Below the pieces are notes generated by a model. The model was not told the DNA's origin. It saw only the letters and a list, made by a program, of their open reading frames with translations, and searched no databases. This document shows positions 44,942 to 54,403 of a DNA stretch of 64,000 bases, one piece after another (positions within the stretch are counted from its first letter, which is position 1; each line of letters starts with the position of its first letter). The stretch is from Nitrosomonas communis (GTDB lineage: Bacteria; Pseudomonadota; Gammaproteobacteria; Burkholderiales; Nitrosomonadaceae). The position numbers and the translations under genes were made by a program. The stretch spans positions 2,480,001 to 2,544,000 of the forward strand of contig NZ_CP011451.1 of assembly GCF_001007935.1 (NCBI RefSeq), written 5' to 3'.

Positions 44942-46105
44942 ATGAATTACTTATCCCGTCGTATCGCTCACCTTGATATGGATGCATTTTTTGCGTCTGT
45001 TGAGCTGCTGCGTTATCCGCAATTACGCGGGTTGCCTGTGGTCATTGGCGGGAAATCAGAGCATAAGCCGGTGCGACTGGAAGATGGAAGCCTGCGTTTC
45101 TCACGGTTACGTGATTATGCAGGTCGGGGTGTGATCACGACAGCCACTTATGAAGCGCGTGCAGTTGGCGTATTCTCTGCAATGGGCCTAATGAAAGCGG
45201 CACAACTTGCTCCCGATGCCATTTTGCTGCCAGTTGACTTTGATGCGTATCGCCATTATTCGCAGCTGTTTAAAACTGCCGTGGCAAGCATTACGCCGCA
45301 AATCGAAGATTCCGGCATCGACGAAATTTATATTGACCTTAGCAGTCTGCCAGAGGATAGCTTGACGCTGGCGAAACGTATCAAACAAGCAGTATGCGAT
45401 GCCACCGGTCTCACCTGCTCAATTGGGATTACGCCGAATAAAATGCTCTCGAAAATGTGCTCCGATTTTGAAAAACCAGATGGCATCACTATTCTGGATC
45501 TGTCTGATATTCCGGAACGTATTTGGCCACTACCAGTACGTAGGATCAATGGCATTGGCCCCAAAGCAGAAAAGAAACTGGCATTGCTCGGCATTTCGAT
45601 CATCGCCGAGCTGGCCCAGGTCGAATTAAGTTTGCTTCAGGCACACTTTGGTCGCGGCTACGCAACTTGGCTCTTTGAGGTCGCGCATGGTATTGATCAT
45701 CGTCCAGTCATGACTCGTTCGGAACCTAAATCGATCAGCCGGGAAACTACTTTTGAGCATAACCTTCATCCACGCCATGATCGCACTGCTTTATCGGAAG
45801 CACTTACCGCCCTGTGTACACGTGTTGCACAAGATCTGAAAAGTAAAGGCTACCTTGGTCGAACCATTAGTATTAAATTGCGCTTCGAAGACTTCCATAC
45901 TGTCACGCGAGATATCACCTTGTCTACGTTCATTGCCGATCCTATTGCTATCCGCCAGGCTGCGCGGGAATGTCTACGGCGTGTACCCCTGGAAAAAAAG
46001 CTGCGATTGCTTGGCGTACGGGTCAGTATGCTGTCTTCTACCCACTCGCTGCAGGTAGCGAATGTGTTAACTCAGGGCGAATTGCTCCTTGAATTCCAGG
46101 AATAG
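44942..46105 (+). CDS. dinB: DNA polymerase IV (DinB)
   Basis: DinB is a Y-family translesion polymerase. The 387-residue protein has the catalytic motifs LDMDAFFASVE (residues 11-21) and SGIDEIYIDLS (about 122), thumb helix-hairpin-helix INGIGPKAEKKL, and a little-finger domain (ISRETTFEHNL). It lacks the C-terminal beta-clamp motif as far as I can judge, since it ends LTQGELLLEFQE. There is no LexA box visible upstream, so SOS control is not supported by the sequence. Confidence 0.94.
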   Translation: MNYLSRRIAHLDMDAFFASVELLRYPQLRGLPVVIGGKSEHKPVRLEDGSLRFSRLRDYAGRGVITTATYEARAVGVFSAMGLMKAAQLAPDAILLPVDFDAYRHYSQLFKTAVASITPQIEDSGIDEIYIDLSSLPEDSLTLAKRIKQAVCDATGLTCSIGITPNKMLSKMCSDFEKPDGITILDLSDIPERIWPLPVRRINGIGPKAEKKLALLGISIIAELAQVELSLLQAHFGRGYATWLFEVAHGIDHRPVMTRSEPKSISRETTFEHNLHPRHDRTALSEALTALCTRVAQDLKSKGYLGRTISIKLRFEDFHTVTRDITLSTFIADPIAIRQAARECLRRVPLEKKLRLLGVRVSMLSSTHSLQVANVLTQGELLLEFQE

Positions 46106-46337
46106 CCATCATGAGGTCACCCATTCAAATTTTCTGTTAATTCTGTTAATTAAGCGAATTGATTCCTATTCCTTGTTTATGCCTTTATCATTATCTCAGG
46201 GAATAATTGTCGTGTTTCCATTTACTACCGATGGGTACGTTAAATTTGTTATTTCCTTGTTAAATATGACCTATAAAGTTCGAAAGAGTATAATAACCGC
46301 TCCAAAAGTTATAAATAAGCAGGTTTGTCAATATTTT

Positions 46338-48449
46338 ATGTCTAAAAAACTTTTTCAGAGAACACCGGTACTTGATGGTAACGACCTTAATGCTAAACGT
46401 GAAGAGATACGATCTTATTTTCATACTACGCTGGATTATTACGAGCAGCTTTTTGAAACGTTACGTAACGATGAAGCTTATTACGTTAAGCCGATCACGC
46501 TGAGGCATCCTCTGATTTTTTATTTGGGACATACTGCTACTTTCTTCACTAATAAACTGATTCTGGCCGGCTTGATTACTGAGCGAATTAATCCCAAAGT
46601 GGAATCAATGTTTGCAGTCGGCGTCGATGAGATGAGCTGGGATGATTTGGATACGACTCATTATGATTGGCCATCCGTAGAAGAAGTGATGACATACCGC
46701 CGTACCATGCGCAGTATCGTCGATAAGCTCATCAGCGATACGCCCTTGACTCTGCCGATTACCTGGGAAAGCCCCTGGTGGACCATTATAATGGGTATCG
46801 AGCACGAGCGTATCCATCTGGAAACCTCTTCGGTATTGATTCGCCAACATGCACTGCAATACGTTCAACCCCATCCTGCCTGGCAGCCCTGTCGCAAAAG
46901 CGGAACTGCCCCGGAAAATCAATTGGTGGCTGTGCCGGCTGGCAAGGTGCAGATCGGTAAAAGCAACACCGATCCTGTTTTTGGATGGGACAATGAATAT
47001 GGCCACCATTCAGCGAAAATCCAGACATTCCAGGCAGGCCGTTATCTGGTGAGCAACCAGGAGTTTCTTGCTTTTGTTGAAGCCAATGGTTATGGCGTAG
47101 AGGATCACTGGGAAGAGGAAGGCCGTGGCTGGTTAAAACATACGCGTGCGCAATACCCTACCTTCTGGCTAAAACAAGGCAATGAATGGTATTTTCGCTT
47201 GATGACTGAGGAAGTGCCGATGCCCTGGGATTGGCCAGTAGAAGTCAATTTTCATGAAGCCAAGGCGTTTTGTAACTGGAAAGCGAAAACCAGCGGCCTA
47301 CCGATACGTTTACCAACCGAAGATGAGTGGTACCGATTGTATGATGTAGCCAATTTATCTGAGGTACCTCACAATGCTCCAGCCGCTGGCAATATTCATC
47401 TCGATTATTATGCTTCGAGTTGCCCCATTAATGAGTTTCCTCAGGGTGAATTCTTCGATATCGTAGGGAACGTTTGGCAATGGACAGAAACACCCACCTA
47501 CCCATTTGAGGGGTTCGAAGTTCATCCACACTATGATGATTTCACAACGCCTACTTTTGATGATCGGCATAATCTCATCAAAGGCGGCTCCTGGATTGCC
47601 TGTGGTAATGAAGCACTGAAGGCATCGCGCTATGCCTTTCGCCGGCATTTCTTTCAACATGCCGGATTTCGCTATATCGTTACTGATACGCCTGCCTTCC
47701 AGCCCAGCTCTCATTATGAGACAGACAAATTGCTGTCCGAGTATGCCGAATTTCATTATGGCGATACGTATTTCGATGTGCCCAATTTCCCGGCTGCTTT
47801 GGCTAAGCTAGCTATTTCTGCCATGGGCAATCGACCCGCACATAAGGCGCTTGATTTGGGATGCGCCTCAGGGCGAGCCACCTTTGAATTGGCCAAACAT
47901 TTCGATCATGTAACAGGTGTCGATTTCTCTGCACGTTTTATCAATCAAGGCGTGCAGCTCGTTCAACAAGGGGTGCTGCGTTATACTCTAACCGATGAAG
48001 GCGAGCTGGTTTTTTACAAAGAGCGTTCGCTCGCAAACCTGGGGCTGGATGATGTTAAGCATAAGGTTGAGTTCTTTCAAGGGGATGCTTGCAATCTCAA
48101 ACCCATTTTGACTGGTTATGATCTTATCCTTGCAGCTAATCTGATCGATCGTTTATATGATCCGGCCAAATTTCTGGCAAACGTACACAGCCGGGTCAAT
48201 CCTGGCGGATTGTTACTGCTTGCCTCCCCTTATACCTGGTTAGAAGAGCATACTAAGCGGGAAGCATGGATCGGTGGATTTAAGCGGGATGGGGAAAGCT
48301 TCACTACATTGGATGGTTTGAAAGAAATACTGGGCAGTCATTTCAGACTGATTCAAGGTCCACAGGAAGTTCCCTTCGTCATCCGTGAAACTAAACGTAA
48401 ATTTCAGCATACATTATCAGAGGTAACGATCTGGGAGAAAATCGCGTGA
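46338..48449 (+). CDS. ovoA: 5-histidylcysteine sulfoxide synthase / mercaptohistidine methyltransferase OvoA
   Basis: OvoA is an iron enzyme that joins histidine and cysteine through oxidative C-S bond formation, the first step of ovothiol biosynthesis, and then N-methylates the thiohistidine with its C-terminal domain. The 703-residue protein has a DinB-like N-terminal domain with the iron motif HERIHLE (HX3HXE) at about residue 157, an FGE-sulfatase domain (150-450, with GNVWQWTETP and GGSWIACGNE), and a SAM methyltransferase domain (ALDLGCASGRATFELA). ATG 46338 (MSKKLFQRTP) fits the family start, although the frame is open further upstream. It overlaps the next gene by 4 nt. Confidence 0.93.
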   Translation: MSKKLFQRTPVLDGNDLNAKREEIRSYFHTTLDYYEQLFETLRNDEAYYVKPITLRHPLIFYLGHTATFFTNKLILAGLITERINPKVESMFAVGVDEMSWDDLDTTHYDWPSVEEVMTYRRTMRSIVDKLISDTPLTLPITWESPWWTIIMGIEHERIHLETSSVLIRQHALQYVQPHPAWQPCRKSGTAPENQLVAVPAGKVQIGKSNTDPVFGWDNEYGHHSAKIQTFQAGRYLVSNQEFLAFVEANGYGVEDHWEEEGRGWLKHTRAQYPTFWLKQGNEWYFRLMTEEVPMPWDWPVEVNFHEAKAFCNWKAKTSGLPIRLPTEDEWYRLYDVANLSEVPHNAPAAGNIHLDYYASSCPINEFPQGEFFDIVGNVWQWTETPTYPFEGFEVHPHYDDFTTPTFDDRHNLIKGGSWIACGNEALKASRYAFRRHFFQHAGFRYIVTDTPAFQPSSHYETDKLLSEYAEFHYGDTYFDVPNFPAALAKLAISAMGNRPAHKALDLGCASGRATFELAKHFDHVTGVDFSARFINQGVQLVQQGVLRYTLTDEGELVFYKERSLANLGLDDVKHKVEFFQGDACNLKPILTGYDLILAANLIDRLYDPAKFLANVHSRVNPGGLLLLASPYTWLEEHTKREAWIGGFKRDGESFTTLDGLKEILGSHFRLIQGPQEVPFVIRETKRKFQHTLSEVTIWEKIA

Positions 48450-49636
48450 GTGATTTATTCGACCGCGATATCAAACGGATCGGAACGAATAGCACCAAGT
48501 TTGATGGGCGTCTGAGTACCTTCGGCAATGCCAATGTGATGCCGTTGTGGGTGGCCGATATGGATTTCGCTGCCCCTGCCGAAATCACGCATGCTCTGAT
48601 TGGACGGGCTACCCATCCTATCTACGGTTATACGCTTATCCCGGAGAGCCTCTACCAGTCGCTCATCGACTGGTTATGGCTGCGCTATCAGTGGAAGGTA
48701 GAACGTGAGTGGATTATTCTCAGCCCTGGCGTAGTGCCCTCGATAACGACGACGACTATGGCACTCACTCAAACAGGTGAGCAAGTCATCATACAGCCAC
48801 CGGTGTATTTTCCCTTTTTTTCGGCAGTCACCAAGACAGACAGACAATTGATACTCAATCCTTTGCATCTGGCAAAGGGTCGATACACGATCGATTTCGA
48901 CCAACTGGAGCAGATCGGTACTAATGCGCGCATGCTGCTATTCTGCTCTCCCCACAATCCTGTGGGAAGAGTGTGGAGCAAATCTGAGTTAACGCAGCTT
49001 ATTGAAATGGCTGGCAGACATAACTGGGTGATTATTTCGGATGAAATTCATGCTGATCTGGTTTATCCAGAAAACCCGCATCGCCCCCTCGCAAGTCTGA
49101 CTGAAAATCCAGAAAATATCATTACGGCTATAGCACCAAGCAAGACTTTCAATATTCCAGGACTTCATCTGTCTGCCTTGATCGTACCGAATAAAATACA
49201 TCGTACTGCTATCACGCATTTTTTTGACATGATGCATATCAGTGCAGCTAATCCCTTCAGCATGGTGGCATTTGAAACGGCTTATCGGAGCGGAGCAACC
49301 TGGCTGAACGAATTGATGCTGTATCTAAAAAATACACGCGATCAGGTTGATGGCTACCTGGCCGAACATCTGCCAGACATTCAATTAATTAAACCTGAAG
49401 GAACCTATTTACTTTGGCTGGATTGCCGCGCCCTGAATATGAACGATAAGCAGCTTAAGCATTTTTTTGTGCATGAAGCTGAAGTCGGATTAAGTCCTGG
49501 CGCTTTATTTGGGAAAAACGGCAGCGGTTTCATGCGCATGAATATTGGCACGCCCCGCCACAATATTATGACAGCACTTGAAAATATTAGAAAAGCTTAC
49601 AAGCGGGTAAAGGTAAGATCAGGAAGAATATTATAA
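48446..49636 (+). CDS. PLP-dependent C-S lyase, OvoB-like (MalY/PatB family)
   Basis: The 396-residue protein is a fold-type I PLP enzyme of the MalY/PatB group, with the FCSPHNPVGRVW loop, the ISDEIHADL segment and the PLP-Lys in APSKTFNIPG. In ovothiol pathways such an enzyme (OvoB) cleaves the histidylcysteine sulfoxide to 5-thiohistidine. The GTG start overlaps the ovoA stop by 4 nt (GTGA), which strongly supports this role over a generic cystathionine beta-lyase. OvoA then methylates the product, so the two genes can form a complete pathway to ovothiol A. Confidence 0.85.
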   Translation: MSDLFDRDIKRIGTNSTKFDGRLSTFGNANVMPLWVADMDFAAPAEITHALIGRATHPIYGYTLIPESLYQSLIDWLWLRYQWKVEREWIILSPGVVPSITTTTMALTQTGEQVIIQPPVYFPFFSAVTKTDRQLILNPLHLAKGRYTIDFDQLEQIGTNARMLLFCSPHNPVGRVWSKSELTQLIEMAGRHNWVIISDEIHADLVYPENPHRPLASLTENPENIITAIAPSKTFNIPGLHLSALIVPNKIHRTAITHFFDMMHISAANPFSMVAFETAYRSGATWLNELMLYLKNTRDQVDGYLAEHLPDIQLIKPEGTYLLWLDCRALNMNDKQLKHFFVHEAEVGLSPGALFGKNGSGFMRMNIGTPRHNIMTALENIRKAYKRVKVRSGRIL

Positions 49637-49641
49637 AACGA

Positions 49642-50040
49642 CTATCGTTGTAATTTACCGAGAAACATGGCGATATTGGAGTTGTTCCATGGCAGGATAT
49701 CTTCGTCTCTCAAAAGATCAGGAAATTTCCTGGCTGGCATGTCACAGGCTTCCTCATCGCCAATCAGCATCACCTTCATTTTGGCTTCAAAAGCACAGCG
49801 CAGTTCCCATAATTGTCCATCAGCCCGAATGGTATTGGGGGTGATGAGACCAATTGCCCCATTACACCCTCTAACCTTTTCCCGGCATTCTTCTTTCCAT
49901 GCGCTCTCCCATGATCTCTTTTCGGGCATGAAGACACATGTGATTTCAGGACTCTCTTTGTTTATCTGCTCTATAAGCTTATCTCTAAGCTCAGCATCCT
50001 TGAGTGCAAAGCTGACGAAAAGCTGATTCGTTGGTTCCAT
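49642..50040 (-). CDS. Stand-alone TIR-domain protein
   Basis: The 132-residue product is almost entirely one TIR-like domain: QLFVSFALKDAELRDKL at the start, a middle GAIGLITPNT strand-loop, and WELRCAFEAKMKVMLIG, where the Glu in CAFE is in the position of the NADase catalytic residue. The ending PWNNSNIAMFLGKL resembles the DUF1863/ThsB-type TIR family. Bacterial TIR proteins often cleave NAD or make cyclic-ADP-ribose signals in phage defence. ATG 50040 is chosen because GGGAGGAG lies 5 nt upstream; the longer frame to 50142 is disfavoured. No partner effector is adjacent. Confidence 0.7.
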   Translation of the reverse strand: MEPTNQLFVSFALKDAELRDKLIEQINKESPEITCVFMPEKRSWESAWKEECREKVRGCNGAIGLITPNTIRADGQLWELRCAFEAKMKVMLIGDEEACDMPARKFPDLLRDEDILPWNNSNIAMFLGKLQR

Positions 50041-50131
50041 TTTGCTCCTCCCTGATTTGTTTTCAGCAAGGGATACCCATCTATCCCTTGTAGATTCTTT
50101 CCTAACTGGACGGAATATAGCATTCAGCCAA

Positions 50132-51547
50132 TTAAGCGTCAACGCGCAGGCGTTGCAGTAATCCTATACCCAGGCTCGCCATTACCACAGAAACAATAGG
50201 ATTAAGCACATTCAAGAAAGCATAAGGAGCATACTCTAATACTGAAATACCGAGTGTTGCTGCATAAAAAGCGCCTGCCGTAGTCCATGGAATCAACGCT
50301 GTTGTCATCGTCGCTCCTTCTTCTACCGAGCGAGAAAGCATCGCACTATCCAGTTGGGCTTTATGATAAGCGTCCTTAAATAATTGACAATTCAGAATGA
50401 TCGAAATATACGCTTCCCCCATTCCTATATTGCTGATAAATCCAGACACTATCGTCGTGACGATGAGCGTGCGCACACGCTTAATACGTAAAATTACATG
50501 TTCAAGAATAACGGAAAGAAATTTTGCGTGGTGCAAGATACTGCCTAACGCCAACGCCATAATCGATAACAACAAGGTCCAGGCCATGCTATAAATTCCC
50601 CCACGACCAAGCAAGGAATCGATATGGTCTATGCCTGTGCTACCAGGCTGATTGAGCCAGAGTGCGTTTAATACCTCGATGAAGTTTCTTTCTTGATAAA
50701 AAATGGCAATCACCATGGCCAATACGATACTGCATGACATGCTTATTGCCGCAGAATAATTTTTGATACTCATGCCCAACATGCACAACAATGGTAACGA
50801 CGTGACCCATAGATTTAATTGGAATGTGCTTGTTAGCACAGTTTGAATCGCTGTTATCTCCTCTGCAGGCAGTGCATAGTCTTCATATTGAAGCCCTACA
50901 AAGATAAATAGGATAAGCGTCAGTATAAAGGCTGGGATGGTAGTATATAGCATGGCATAAATGTGGCGATAGAGGTTGGTGCCAGCGCTGATGGCGGCGA
51001 GATTCGTTGTATCTGACATAGGTGATAATTTGTCACCAAAGGTTGCGCCTGACACAATCATGCCCGCTACGATAACCAGCGGAATACCGATCGCCTCTGC
51101 AATACTGATGAGTACCACCCCTATCGTTCCTACCGTTCCCCAGGAAGTGCCCGTTGCCAGTGACATGAGACTACATAAAATTAATCCGATTGCAAGAAAT
51201 ACTGTAGGGTTGAGTAATTCCAGTCCGTAATACAGAAGACTGGCAATTGTGCCACTGTGCATAAAACTTGCGATGATCATTCCAACCAGGATAAAAATGT
51301 AAATAGCAGGCAGCGCGTGACTGATACCCGTATTCATCATATGCTGAATATCAGTGAAAGTATGGCCCAGCATAGCTGAATGGATACCTACCCATAGCAA
51401 GCATATGAAAATGATGGTATGAATATGGATCTCCAGCACAAAGAGTCCCAGCGAGATCATTAAAAACACACCAAGCAAACAAATAATGGCTTGGAGAATA
51501 GAGGGTTCTTTGCGATCTTCTTGTTTAAGAGAATTAGTCTGTGTCAT
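50132..51547 (-). CDS. nhaC: Na+/H+ antiporter NhaC family
   Basis: A polytopic membrane transporter of 471 residues with about 11-12 hydrophobic segments. Family wording includes SLMSLATGTSWGTVGTIG, GATFGDKLSPMSDTTNLA and IPWTTAGAFYAATLG, all typical of NhaC. It probably exchanges sodium for protons across the inner membrane, and some relatives move organic anions. It lies upstream of the TIR gene on the same strand, about 92 nt before that start, and could share its message. Confidence 0.9.
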   Translation of the reverse strand: MTQTNSLKQEDRKEPSILQAIICLLGVFLMISLGLFVLEIHIHTIIFICLLWVGIHSAMLGHTFTDIQHMMNTGISHALPAIYIFILVGMIIASFMHSGTIASLLYYGLELLNPTVFLAIGLILCSLMSLATGTSWGTVGTIGVVLISIAEAIGIPLVIVAGMIVSGATFGDKLSPMSDTTNLAAISAGTNLYRHIYAMLYTTIPAFILTLILFIFVGLQYEDYALPAEEITAIQTVLTSTFQLNLWVTSLPLLCMLGMSIKNYSAAISMSCSIVLAMVIAIFYQERNFIEVLNALWLNQPGSTGIDHIDSLLGRGGIYSMAWTLLLSIMALALGSILHHAKFLSVILEHVILRIKRVRTLIVTTIVSGFISNIGMGEAYISIILNCQLFKDAYHKAQLDSAMLSRSVEEGATMTTALIPWTTAGAFYAATLGISVLEYAPYAFLNVLNPIVSVVMASLGIGLLQRLRVDA

Positions 51548-52034
51548 TTTTGTTCAGTTATTGATCAATCTAATCAGTTCTTGTGTGCTGCAGCTTGTAT
51601 CTTAAGCATGATTCGCATCACCACTGATTTTAAAACAGAGAAGTTGAAGGCGAAATTTGCCAATGATTTGCCAATGAACAGTAGTCATGAAGCTCATCCA
51701 GGCACAAGCTATCAAACACCCATGTAAAAGCTTTTAAATACTCATGACATCTTATTATTTAATTCTAATCTGTCTTTTCAAAAAATAATAAATTTCCTGT
51801 TACGCAAATATACCCATCAAAATTTCTTGCGCACTGAGAACAGCAAGGTGTAGTATTTTTTTATAGTAAATTTAAGAAGAATGAGGGAAACCAAAAGTCA
51901 TTACTTGTATTTTCGTGAATAGCTGTGAATAGCTTAATAGAAACTATGCTATTAATAGCTACTTTCAAGTTGAATCTTATCACTTAAGGATCTGTTGACA
52001 TTAGCTGCTCTTTAATTGAATAAAGGAGATGGAT
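51548..52034. other. Intergenic region between nhaC and the hybrid kinase
   Basis: Divergent promoters for nhaC (minus) and the kinase (plus) must lie in this 0.49-kb AT-rich stretch. I see no supported gene. The kinase ribosome site AAAGGAG is at 52021-52027. Confidence 0.5.
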
Positions 52035-53747
52035 ATGACACAAAGAATTGCCCACGTTGATGATGATCCTGATATTCGAGATACTGTTCGTCAAATCCTA
52101 AAAAAGCACGGCTATGAGGTCGACAGCTATCACACAGCGAATGATTTTCTCAACTCATTGAATGATCCTGCTGTAATTCCTGATTTGGCTATTCTTGATG
52201 TCATGGTTGAATCAATGGATGCAGGCTTGAATACCTATGTAGAATTGCACAACCGTTTCCCTAAAATGCAGGCAATTTTTATGACTTCACTCGGTGATAT
52301 GATTTTGCCTTATTTCGAAAATAAGTCACAAGAACAGCAATTTAACCTGGACGGGAAAAAAGAAGGTGAACAAAAACTAAGTGATGAAATATTAAGAGAT
52401 AATATTCGCTGGTTCATCATTTTTCGATGGGCTGTCATTGGTGCACTGATTCTTTTTCAGATCGTAGCTCTGATAGCATCTGAGGAACTTACTCAACTGG
52501 GAATCAGAGAACAGCAAGTTTGGCCGCTTGCGATTACCGTCATTTTGAGTGCCGCCAATTTTGCGTATATTTATGCATTGGATTTTTGCCAGCCTTTAAA
52601 ATACAACTCACCTTCAATCAACATTTGGCTGCAGATCATTGTTGATTTATTATGTTTATCGATAGTTGTGCATTATGTAGGCAGTACCGCAACGCCTGCT
52701 CCCTTCTTCTATATCCTCCATATTGCCTTAGCATGCATCTTTTTCTCGGCGCTGGAAAGCTTATTTGTTGCAATCATAGTTTCCGCGATGTACACGATTG
52801 TTTTACTCGTTGAAAATGAAATGTTCTATCAAGTATCACAATCAATTCTTATCGATCCACGCTTTTCGAATGAAAGCTTACAAAAAGGTAGAGTTCTAGT
52901 ATGGATGATTGCACTCGATACTTTATTTTTTATTGTATGGTATGTTGTCTCACGCCTTACACTCGTTGTTCGAAAGCATGAGCAATATCTCCGGGATGCC
53001 TATGATCAAATCAATCAAGCCCAAATTGCAAAAGATCAGTACGCTATGTTAGTGACGCATCAACTTAAGGCACCGCTTGATGCTATCCGTAGCAAAATTA
53101 ATCTGGTCAAAGAGGGATATTGTGGAGAGGTGTCGCGTGAAATTGAAGATGTGCTAACCAGAATTGATAAACGTGGACATAATATGTCAAATTTAATCCT
53201 GGATGTACTCAGGCTTGAAAGACTAAAAACCGCTGGGAGAAATACCAATGCAATGGGATACGTTGATATTTCAGCAACGATTAATAAGTGCATTGATAAA
53301 TTAGAACCAGTAGCAAATGCCAGAAATATTAAAATAAAATTATCGATGCAAAATTTTTTTGCCTTTGGTATTCCAGATCAGATAGAAATATTATTTGAAA
53401 ACATCATTGCCAATGCGATTACTTATTCTTATGACAATACAGAAATTAATATTACTTCTATCATTGAACTGTCAGATAACTTAGCAAGCGTAACCATTAC
53501 TGATCATGGAATTGGCATTGAAGCAAAGGATTTACCGAATATTTTTGACGAGTATTTTTATTCTCCAAGAGCGGTGATGCATAATCAGTCATCTAGCGGC
53601 ATTGGCCTGTCACTCGTCAAAATTGCCGCAGCTAACAATAATCTACAACTTAAAGTTGCCAGTGCACCAGGCTTGGGAACAGCATTTTCTGTGATTTTCC
53701 CGAATATACAATTTTTAAGGGAGAATCATAACGCTTCTGCATATTAA
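52035..53747 (+). CDS. Receiver-histidine kinase fusion protein
   Basis: About 570 residues. The N-terminus is a response-regulator receiver (DDD at 9-11, phospho-acceptor Asp 55 in LAILDVM, Thr 84 in IFMTS). After residue 98 it changes to a membrane sensor kinase with about six hydrophobic helices (110-310), a HisKA domain (LVTHQLKAPLDAIRS with the phospho-His) and an HATPase domain (NIIANAITYSYDN; DHGIGIEAKDL; SSGIGLSLVK). The receiver lacks its last helix and the conserved Lys. ATG 52035 is 7 nt after AAAGGAG; the ATG at 52029 is too close to it. There is no output regulator gene nearby. Confidence 0.85.
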   Translation: MTQRIAHVDDDPDIRDTVRQILKKHGYEVDSYHTANDFLNSLNDPAVIPDLAILDVMVESMDAGLNTYVELHNRFPKMQAIFMTSLGDMILPYFENKSQEQQFNLDGKKEGEQKLSDEILRDNIRWFIIFRWAVIGALILFQIVALIASEELTQLGIREQQVWPLAITVILSAANFAYIYALDFCQPLKYNSPSINIWLQIIVDLLCLSIVVHYVGSTATPAPFFYILHIALACIFFSALESLFVAIIVSAMYTIVLLVENEMFYQVSQSILIDPRFSNESLQKGRVLVWMIALDTLFFIVWYVVSRLTLVVRKHEQYLRDAYDQINQAQIAKDQYAMLVTHQLKAPLDAIRSKINLVKEGYCGEVSREIEDVLTRIDKRGHNMSNLILDVLRLERLKTAGRNTNAMGYVDISATINKCIDKLEPVANARNIKIKLSMQNFFAFGIPDQIEILFENIIANAITYSYDNTEINITSIIELSDNLASVTITDHGIGIEAKDLPNIFDEYFYSPRAVMHNQSSSGIGLSLVKIAAANNNLQLKVASAPGLGTAFSVIFPNIQFLRENHNASAY

Positions 53748-53919
53748 TGTTTTATACCAAAGATAAGCAAACTAAGCAGAAAATAGGTAAAATTTAGGAT
53801 ATTGATGGATTTTAAATGCTGACTACTTTGAATTCTATCAGAATAATATTTTATGCAAATTATCGAGAAGGTTAAGATTCTCTCCAGTTGTATCACAACA
53901 CCCAACGCTTTGTAAGTTT

Positions 53920-53948
53920 TGGACAAATAATCTATTAAAAGGTAAAAT
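53920..53948 (+). promoter_or_regulatory. Candidate promoter for rpsO-pnp
   Basis: TGGACA (53920-53925, 5 of 6 to TTGACA) and TAAAAT (53943-53948, 5 of 6 to TATAAT) are separated by 17 bp. The predicted start near 53955 gives a 45-nt leader before rpsO. Confidence 0.6.
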
Positions 53949-53999
53949 TCTGGGTTCTTGAAATAGAGTTAATTAACAAAACTGGAGAAAATTAATTAT

Positions 54000-54269
54000 A
54001 TGGCAGTTACAACCGAGCAAAAAGCCCAGGTGGTGCGTGATTATCAAAGAGCCGCAGGCGATACGGGATCTCCTGAAGTACAGGTGGCACTTTTGACTAC
54101 TCGTATTAATGATTTGATCAATCATTTCAAAACACATGTTAAGGATCATCATTCTCGCCGCGGCTTACTTAAAATGGTCAGTCATCGACGTAAATTACTG
54201 GATTATTTAAAAAAGAAGAGCAACGATCGTTATCTAGCGCTAATTGAGCGCCTTGGTTTACGCAAATAA
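54000..54269 (+). CDS. rpsO: 30S ribosomal protein S15
   Basis: S15 binds 16S rRNA and helps organise the platform of the small subunit. The 89-residue length is exact for the family. Motifs [36 protein letters not shown] and [13 protein letters not shown] are all present. In many bacteria S15 represses its own translation through a pseudoknot in its leader, and the 45-nt leader here could serve that role. pnp follows 134 nt downstream, a conserved pairing. Confidence 0.97.
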   Translation: MAVTTEQKAQVVRDYQRAAGDTGSPEVQVALLTTRINDLINHFKTHVKDHHSRRGLLKMVSHRRKLLDYLKKKSNDRYLALIERLGLRK

Positions 54270-54403
54270 TTAATTTATTAGCTTTCTTCCCTAAGTCAGA
54301 GAAATTTTAAGTAATCGTTTAATTAAACAATAAAAATGAGTTATCAAGTAGGGAAATAGCCAATCAAACAAGGATGATTACATCAATAAAGAAGGATTGC
54401 TAA

